A stretch of DNA of 10,222 nt from Deltaproteobacteria bacterium (lineage in GTDB: Bacteria; Desulfobacterota; Binatia; DP-6), in the NCBI GenBank assembly GCA_005879205.1, contig VBLD01000149.1, forward strand, positions 1-10,222. Reading direction: 5' to 3'. The notes under the pieces are model-generated. The model made no database searches, had not been told where the DNA came from, and worked only from the letters and a program-made list of their open reading frames with translations. Positions within the stretch are counted from its first letter, which is position 1. The number at the start of each line of letters is the position of its first letter. Both the position numbers and the translations under genes were made by a program. Positions 5,466-10,222 of this stretch are shown one piece after another.

Positions 5466-7859
5466 CTACCGATCGGCCGGGCGCTCCGCGCAGTCGCAGG
5501 CCGGCCGCACGGCACGCACGGTCAGGCGATGCCCGTCGGTCGCCACGGTGACGGCGCCGCAGCGGTCGGTACGATAGAGACAGATGCCACGCGCGCGGTA
5601 ACGGCGCTCGATGTCGGGCGCCGGCAGCCGGTAGCGGTTGTCGGCCCCCACGGACATGACGGCGACCAGCGGCGCGACCGCCGAGACGAACGTGGGAGTA
5701 CTCGAGGTACGACTTCCGTGATGCGGCACCTTCAGCACCGTGCTCGGCAGGAGATCGGCGTGCGCGAGGAGGCGCTGCTCGGCCCGCGCCTCGATGTCGC
5801 CGGTGAGCAGGACGCTGAACCGCCCGCAGGCGAGCCGCAGCGCGAGCGACGAATCGTTGATCGACGTCGGCCCGAGATCGGGCGGCGGATGGAGGACGGT
5901 CACGTCATCGGCGAGCACCGCCGGGCCGTCGAGGCGCCGGACGCGAGCGCCGCTCGCCCGGACGGCGGCGACGAGCCGTGCCCATTCGACGCCGTTCCCG
6001 GGCACGCCGCTCCACCAGAACTCTGCCGGGCGAAAGTGGGCGAGCAGGTAGGCGATGCCGCCGAAGTGGTCGGGATGGGCGTGCGTCATGGCCACCGCAT
6101 CGAGCCGGAGGATCTTCCGCGTGAGCAGGAAGGGTGCGACGACCGCCCCTCCCGTGTCGAACTCGCCTCCGGGGAAGCCGCCGGCGTCGACCACCACCAC
6201 GCGCCCACCGGGGAGCTCGAGGACGCCGGCGTCACCCTGTCCGACGTCGAGGAAGGTCACGCGCAGCCGGTGTGCGAAGCGTTCGTGCCACCACCAGCCG
6301 CCGTCGGCGACGAGGCCGGCCAGCGCGACGATCGCGAGCCAGCGGCCACACCGACGCGGAAGCAGCAGCAGCCCACCGAGGGCGCCGTAGAGGAGCCCCA
6401 GCTCCGCCAGGCTCGGGATGGGAACGTCGACGGCGGCCCACGAGGGCGCAGCGAGCCATGACACCAGGGCGATCCCCGGCCGAAGGACGAGCCCGGCCGC
6501 CTGGAAGAGCACGCGGGCGGCGGCCGGTGCGAGGGGTTCGACCAGGGCCCCGGCGAGCCCGACCACGACGACGATCGAGCCGAAGATGGGTACGGCGATC
6601 GGGTTGGCGACGAGCCCGACCAGCGACACCTGATGGAAGTGGAAGGCCGTGAGCGGTGCCGTTCCGGCAAGTGCCGATGGCGAGACGAGGGCGGCCGCCC
6701 GGAGGCGCGCCCGCCAGCCACCGCCTCGCGTCTGCGGGCCGAAGCGGCGGGCACCGAGGACGATCGCCAGCACGGAGACGAACGAGAGCTGGAAGGAGAT
6801 CTCGAGCGGGGCACCCGGCCACCCGAGCGCGAGCGCCAGGGCCGCCACCGCCAGGCTCCGGAGCACGTCCGCCTGCCGGCCCGAGAGGCCGGCCAGCACG
6901 GCGGCCACGACCATGATGGCGGAGCGCAGCGTCGCGACGCCGAGGCCGGCCAGCGCCGTGTACAGCGCGACCGGGACGAGACTCGCGACCGCAGCGACGC
7001 GCTCGACGTCGACGGTCAGGACGAGCCACTCGCTGCGGCACAGCAGCCAGCGGAACACCGCGAAGCCCGCTGCCGCCACCAGGCCCACGTGCAGGCCGGA
7101 AATCGAGAGGATGTGAATCACACCGGCCCGGCTGAACGCGTCGCGCAGCTCGGCATCGATCTCGCCCTCCTCGCCGACGATGAGCGCCTGCAGCACGGGT
7201 CCTGCCGGCGCGGCAACCGCCGCGCCGATCGCCGCCGCCAGCCGCACGCGCCAGCGCTCGAGCCGGCGGCGGATGCCGTCTCCGGAGGTGGGCAGGCGCT
7301 CGATCGTCTGGTCGCTCCAGACGGATGCAGTCACCTGGATACCGCGGCGCGCGAGATGCGACACGTAGTCGAAGCGGCCGGGGTTCTCGAAGTTGCGCGG
7401 CGCGCGGAGGACGGTGTCCACCCGGAGGCGATCGCCGTAGCACCATCCGCTGGCGCGACCGCGAACCCCGACGCGCACGAGTCCGCTCGCCGACCGCCGT
7501 CCAATTCCGCGTCCGACCGCCTCGGCTTCGACGAGCAGCACGGTCCGGCGGTCGCGCCGCTCGGGCGCCGCCGCCACCCGCCCCTCCAGCGTGGTGCGGA
7601 CCGGCAGGGTGAGCCGCGCCACGTGGTCGGGCGGCAGGGTGGGCGCGACGACCGCCGCCATGCGCTGCGTGCCGAGCGCCAGCGCCGCGAGTGCGACCGC
7701 CGCCCAGGCGACCGGCGCTCGCCGCCGGCCCCCGGCGAGCCAGAGGACTGCCATCGCCAGCGCGAAGAGGAACAGGAGCCCGGGCGCGAACGCCGGCGCC
7801 GCAAGCTCGCCGGCGAGCACCCCCGCCGTCGCCACCCCGAGCAGCGCGCGCACCTCCAC
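5466..7859 (-). CDS. comEC: ComEC/Rec2-family DNA-uptake channel protein
   Basis: This 797-residue inner-membrane protein is expected to carry single-stranded DNA into the cytoplasm during natural transformation. Two or three hydrophobic stretches in residues 5-75 lead into a DUF4131-type soluble region (about 80-190). The Competence domain (about 215-510) follows, with the signature GVIHILSISGLHVGLVAA at 246-263 and many transmembrane helices. The last part (about 530-790) is a metallo-beta-lactamase-fold domain: FLDVGQGDAGVLEL, THAHPDHFGG (metal-binding His/Asp at 593-598), LLTGDIE and VPHHGSRTSS. All three parts and the metal motifs are present, so it looks intact, and the length is typical. 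Start GTG 7859 has AGGAGG 7 nt upstream; an ATG at 7866 is out of frame. It lies 36 nt after uvrC and 3 nt before guaD, suggesting one transcript. No other competence genes are in the window, so a role in transformation is inferred from family. Confidence 0.95.
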   Translation of the reverse strand: MEVRALLGVATAGVLAGELAAPAFAPGLLFLFALAMAVLWLAGGRRRAPVAWAAVALAALALGTQRMAAVVAPTLPPDHVARLTLPVRTTLEGRVAAAPERRDRRTVLLVEAEAVGRGIGRRSASGLVRVGVRGRASGWCYGDRLRVDTVLRAPRNFENPGRFDYVSHLARRGIQVTASVWSDQTIERLPTSGDGIRRRLERWRVRLAAAIGAAVAAPAGPVLQALIVGEEGEIDAELRDAFSRAGVIHILSISGLHVGLVAAAGFAVFRWLLCRSEWLVLTVDVERVAAVASLVPVALYTALAGLGVATLRSAIMVVAAVLAGLSGRQADVLRSLAVAALALALGWPGAPLEISFQLSFVSVLAIVLGARRFGPQTRGGGWRARLRAAALVSPSALAGTAPLTAFHFHQVSLVGLVANPIAVPIFGSIVVVVGLAGALVEPLAPAAARVLFQAAGLVLRPGIALVSWLAAPSWAAVDVPIPSLAELGLLYGALGGLLLLPRRCGRWLAIVALAGLVADGGWWWHERFAHRLRVTFLDVGQGDAGVLELPGGRVVVVDAGGFPGGEFDTGGAVVAPFLLTRKILRLDAVAMTHAHPDHFGGIAYLLAHFRPAEFWWSGVPGNGVEWARLVAAVRASGARVRRLDGPAVLADDVTVLHPPPDLGPTSINDSSLALRLACGRFSVLLTGDIEARAEQRLLAHADLLPSTVLKVPHHGSRTSSTPTFVSAVAPLVAVMSVGADNRYRLPAPDIERRYRARGICLYRTDRCGAVTVATDGHRLTVRAVRPACDCAERPADR

Positions 7860-7866
7860 CCCGCAT

Positions 7867-7872
7867 CCTCCT
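7867..7872 (-). promoter_or_regulatory. Strong ribosome-binding site of comEC
   Basis: AGGAGG on the minus strand, 7 nt before GTG 7859. It is a full Shine-Dalgarno match within the 36-bp uvrC-comEC gap and settles the start in favour of GTG 7859 over the out-of-frame ATG at 7866. Confidence 0.75.
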
Positions 7873-7895
7873 CGGGCGGGACGACCGGCGACCGC

Positions 7896-9788
7896 TCAAG
7901 CCCCGGCGAGCCGCTCCTTGATCTGTGCGGCGAGCGTCAGCGTGATACCCGGGACGCCCGCCAGATCCTCGACCGTCGCTGCGCCGATCCGCTTGACGCT
8001 CCCGAAGCGGCGGAGCAGCGCGCGGCGCCGGCGCGGCCCGATGCCCGCCACCTGGTCGAGCGGCGAGGCCAGCCTCGCGCGCGTACGCAGCTTGCGGTGA
8101 TAGGTGTTGGCGAAGCGGTGTGCCTCGTCGCGCACGCGCTGCAGCAGGAAGAGCGCGCTCGAGTTGGGTTTCAGCACGACGGGATTCTTGCGGCCGGGCA
8201 GGAACACGCGTTCCGGACGGCGGCGGATCTCGCTCGCGGTGGCGTCGCGCTCGACCCGCTCCTTGGCGAGCGCCACGACCTCCAGCTCGCTGATGCCGAG
8301 GTCGCTCAGCACGGCCGAGGCGGCCGAGAGCTGGCCTGGCCCGCCGTCGATGACCAGGAGGTCCGGGAGGTCGCCGCGCTCCTTGGCGTCGCGGAAGCGT
8401 CGCTGGAGGACCTCCGCCATCGACGCGAAGTCATCGGCCCCCTCGACGCTGCGGATGCGGAAGTGGCGGTATCCGGCCTTGGCCGGCGTCCCCTCGTCGA
8501 AGGCCACGACGGAGCCCACGGAGAGCATCCCCTGGATGTTCGCGATGTCGACGCACTCGATGCGCTTGGGAGCGTTGGCGAGGTGCAGCCGCTGCTGCAG
8601 CTCGGCCGCCATGCGCGCCGCCTGCTTGCCGGCGTCGCGCCGCTCCGCGAAGCTCTGGCGAGCGTTCTCGCGCGCCATGTCGACGAGCCGGAGCTTGTCA
8701 CCGCGCTGCGGGACGAGGATCGCCACCTTCTTGCCGCGCCGCTCGCTCAGGTACTCGGCCCGGACCTCGCCGTCCGAGATCGGGGTCGGGAGCAGGATAT
8801 CGTCGGGCACGTCTCGCTCCGTCGCCTGGTAGAACTGGGTCAGCACCTCCTCGAGGACCTCCGCATCGGGGAACTCCCAGTCGTCGAACGCGTAGGTCTG
8901 GTTCGATACGAGCTTGCCGTCGCGCACGAACAGCACCTGCACCTCGATCGAGCCGCCTTCCCGGTAGAGGCCGAACACGTCCTGGTTCGCCCCCCAGTGC
9001 TCGACCACCTGCTGCGGCTCCTGCGTCTTCTCGATGGCGCGGAGCTGGTCGCGCAGCCGCGCCGCCTCCTCGAACCGCTCCGTCTCGGCCGCCACCTCCA
9101 TGCGGCGGCGGAGCGTGCTCACCACGTCGCGGTTCCTTCCCTCGAGAAGCAGCATCGCCTGGCGGAGGTGCTCCTCGTAGACGGCCCGGTCGACGGGAAG
9201 CACGCACGGGCCGAGGCAGCGCTTGATCTGATACTCGATGCACGGACGGCTGCGGTTCTTGAAGACCGGGTCGCTGCAGGTGCGCAGCGGAAACACCTTG
9301 CGGATCGTGTCGAGGGTGTCGCGCACGGCCGAGGCGCTCGCGAACGGACCGAAGTATCGGCTGCCGTCCTTGACGATCTTGCGGGTGACGAGCACGCGTG
9401 GCCACGGGTCCTGGACGGTGACCTTCACGCTCACATAGCTCTTGTCGTCCTTCAGCCGGATGTTGTAGCGCGGCCGGTACTGCTTGATGAGGTTGTTCTC
9501 GAGGATGAGGGCTTCCTTGTCGCTGGCGGTGACCAGCGTCTCGAATTCGGCCAGGCGCTCGACCAGGAAGCGCACCTGGCTGCGCTCGTCGCCGCCGCGG
9601 AGGTAGCTCCGCACGCGGCTCCGCAGGTTCGCCGCCTTGCCGATGTAGATGACCTTGCCGTGGCGGTCCTTCAGGAGATACACGCCCGGGCGCGGCGGCA
9701 CCGCCGCCAGACGCTCCTCGAGCGCGCGTCCGTCGGCCGGCACGGCCACGCTCGCCGCGGGCGGTGCAAGCTGGTTCTCGGAGCTCAC
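7896..9788 (-). CDS. uvrC: UvrABC system protein C (excinuclease subunit)
   Basis: UvrC makes both incisions around a lesion held by UvrB in nucleotide excision repair. The 630-residue product has every expected domain. The N-terminal GIY-YIG nuclease spans about 33-115 (PGVYLLKD, VIYIGKAANLRSRVRSY, catalytic Glu97 in ALILENNLIK). Four cysteines at 171, 183, 191 and 195 (RTCSDP, RPCIEY, RCLGPC) match the Fe-S ligands known in UvrC. A UVR/UvrB-binding motif lies near 225-255. The RNase H-like 5' nuclease domain contains D414 (CVDIANIQG), D481 (VIDGGPGQL) and H557 (RDEAHRF). A tandem helix-hairpin-helix DNA-binding region ends the protein (about 575-630). GTG 9788 is chosen although no Shine-Dalgarno precedes it; GTG 9749 or 9743 would remove a poorly conserved leader. 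It lies downstream of uvrB and upstream of comEC. Confidence 0.97.
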   Translation of the reverse strand: MSSENQLAPPAASVAVPADGRALEERLAAVPPRPGVYLLKDRHGKVIYIGKAANLRSRVRSYLRGGDERSQVRFLVERLAEFETLVTASDKEALILENNLIKQYRPRYNIRLKDDKSYVSVKVTVQDPWPRVLVTRKIVKDGSRYFGPFASASAVRDTLDTIRKVFPLRTCSDPVFKNRSRPCIEYQIKRCLGPCVLPVDRAVYEEHLRQAMLLLEGRNRDVVSTLRRRMEVAAETERFEEAARLRDQLRAIEKTQEPQQVVEHWGANQDVFGLYREGGSIEVQVLFVRDGKLVSNQTYAFDDWEFPDAEVLEEVLTQFYQATERDVPDDILLPTPISDGEVRAEYLSERRGKKVAILVPQRGDKLRLVDMARENARQSFAERRDAGKQAARMAAELQQRLHLANAPKRIECVDIANIQGMLSVGSVVAFDEGTPAKAGYRHFRIRSVEGADDFASMAEVLQRRFRDAKERGDLPDLLVIDGGPGQLSAASAVLSDLGISELEVVALAKERVERDATASEIRRRPERVFLPGRKNPVVLKPNSSALFLLQRVRDEAHRFANTYHRKLRTRARLASPLDQVAGIGPRRRRALLRRFGSVKRIGAATVEDLAGVPGITLTLAAQIKERLAGA

Positions 9789-9797
9789 GATCTACGG

Positions 9798-9803
9798 ATT
9801 ATA
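9798..9803 (-). promoter_or_regulatory. Consensus -10 box (TATAAT) just upstream of uvrC
   Basis: A perfect TATAAT on the minus strand ends 9 nt before GTG 9788. At 17-bp spacing the -35 position is TTAGGT (9826-9821), a poor match, and no extended -10 TG is present. If used, the transcript would start about 1-3 nt before the start codon. In DNA this GC-rich a perfect TATAAT is unlikely by chance, but activity is inferred. Confidence 0.45.
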
Positions 9804-9885
9804 GCGATACGCGGGGCGGGACCTAACCATGAGAGGCGGCGCGAGCCGAGTCAAGCACCAGCACCACGCGCCGGGTGCGTCGCAC

Positions 9886-9908
9886 TCACCGTCGATTGAA
9901 GACGGTGA
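9886..9908 (-). terminator. Hairpin after uvrB, possible terminator
   Basis: TCACCGTC and GACGGTGA form a perfect 8-bp stem around a 7-nt loop, 15 nt downstream of the uvrB stop codon. No U-run follows on the minus strand, so it could be a weak or factor-assisted terminator or an mRNA-stabilising stem. The rest of the 135-bp uvrB-uvrC gap shows a GTGCG-A-CGCAC dyad (9875-9885) and the uvrC -10 box. I saw no LexA-like box there. Confidence 0.35.
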
Positions 9909-9923
9909 CGACATGGCCACTCT

Positions 9924-10222
9924 TTAGTCTGCCTCGGCCCGTTCCACGCCGAGTCCGCGCGTCTCGAGCCTGAGGATGCGGTCGCGGAGTTCCGCCGCCC
10001 GCTCGAACTCGAGCTGCTTGGCCGCCTCCCGCATCTCGCGGCGGAGGGCGGCCACTGCCTTCGCGAGCGCCGCCGGATCGAGCGGTGTCTCGTCGGGGGT
10101 CTCGGCGACGAGGGGCACGGTCAAGTAGTCCGCCTCGCAGACGAAGGCGAGCGGCTCCGCGATCGCCTTCTGGATCGTCTGCGGGGTGATCCCGTGTCGC
10201 TCGTTGTACTCCTGCTGCACCG
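9924..10222 (-). CDS. uvrB: UvrABC system protein B, C-terminal fragment (cut by window edge)
   Basis: About 98-99 C-terminal residues of UvrB, the damage-verifying helicase-like subunit of nucleotide excision repair, are present. The fragment begins inside QQEYNERHGITPQTIQKAI, the conserved tail of helicase domain 4, then has an acidic low-conservation linker. It ends with the coiled-coil UVR motif LRREMREAAKQLEFERAAELRDRI, which binds the matching motif of UvrC. The gene enters from the right edge, so the apparent start near 10220 is not real. The stop is TAA at 9926-9924. It lies 135 nt upstream of uvrC on the same strand; the hairpin and the separate -10 box between them suggest partly independent expression. 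Confidence 0.95.
   Translation of the reverse strand, partial: VQQEYNERHGITPQTIQKAIAEPLAFVCEADYLTVPLVAETPDETPLDPAALAKAVAALRREMREAAKQLEFERAAELRDRILRLETRGLGVERAEAD

Noticed and set aside
4908..6461. Plus-strand open frame across guaD and the 3' part of comEC
   Set aside because: It lies antisense to two conserved genes and begins inside the palindromic element; there is no domain or ribosome-binding site.
6633..9899. Very long open frame on the plus strand (over 1000 codons) opposite comEC and uvrC
   Set aside because: It is antisense to two genes with full domain sets. Its product is Arg/Ala/Glu/Asp-rich with no recognisable domain, the usual shadow of GC-rich third codon positions.

Overview
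This is a bacterial chromosomal window with very high GC, dense gene packing and frequent GTG starts (six of the seven starts visible on the minus strand side or inferred there are GTG). The gene set is ordinary housekeeping DNA: glycogen synthase, an iron-sulfur carrier, nucleotide excision repair, a DNA-uptake channel and a two-component system. The style fits a GC-rich Proteobacteria, Desulfobacterota or Binatota-like lineage, but nothing here fixes the phylum and I give no species.

Layout. 1-907 (+) is the C-terminal two thirds of a GlgA-type glycogen synthase, cut by the left edge. Facing it on the minus strand is a two-gene unit: an A-type Fe-S carrier (1603-1962) followed by a HAD-family phosphoglycolate-phosphatase-like gene (936-1583). 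A divergent intergenic region (1963-2105) separates that unit from a plus-strand two-component pair: a six-transmembrane GAF/HisKA_3 sensor kinase (2106-3929) and a NarL/FixJ response regulator (3926-4600), joined by an ATGA overlap. Next comes a non-coding stretch filled by a 287-bp, almost symmetrical palindromic repeat element (4643-4929). The rest is minus strand: the UvrB C-terminus (9924 to the right edge), UvrC (7896-9788), ComEC (5466-7859) and a GuaD-type guanine deaminase (4926-5462). The last three are so tightly spaced that they probably form one transcript.

How the genes work together. UvrB and UvrC are partners in nucleotide excision repair. ComEC imports single-stranded DNA, and the guanine deaminase feeds purine salvage, so uvrC-comEC-guaD loosely groups DNA repair, DNA uptake and nucleobase recycling. 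That grouping is inference from spacing. The kinase and regulator should signal to each other; their stimulus and target genes are not visible.

The most unusual features are the palindromic element, whose CTAG end overlaps the guaD stop codon, and two sigma70-like -10 boxes placed only 6-9 nt before GTG start codons (the Fe-S carrier and uvrC). The latter suggests leaderless mRNAs. I found no RNA genes, CRISPR arrays, phage genes or transposase, and no clearly new multi-gene system.
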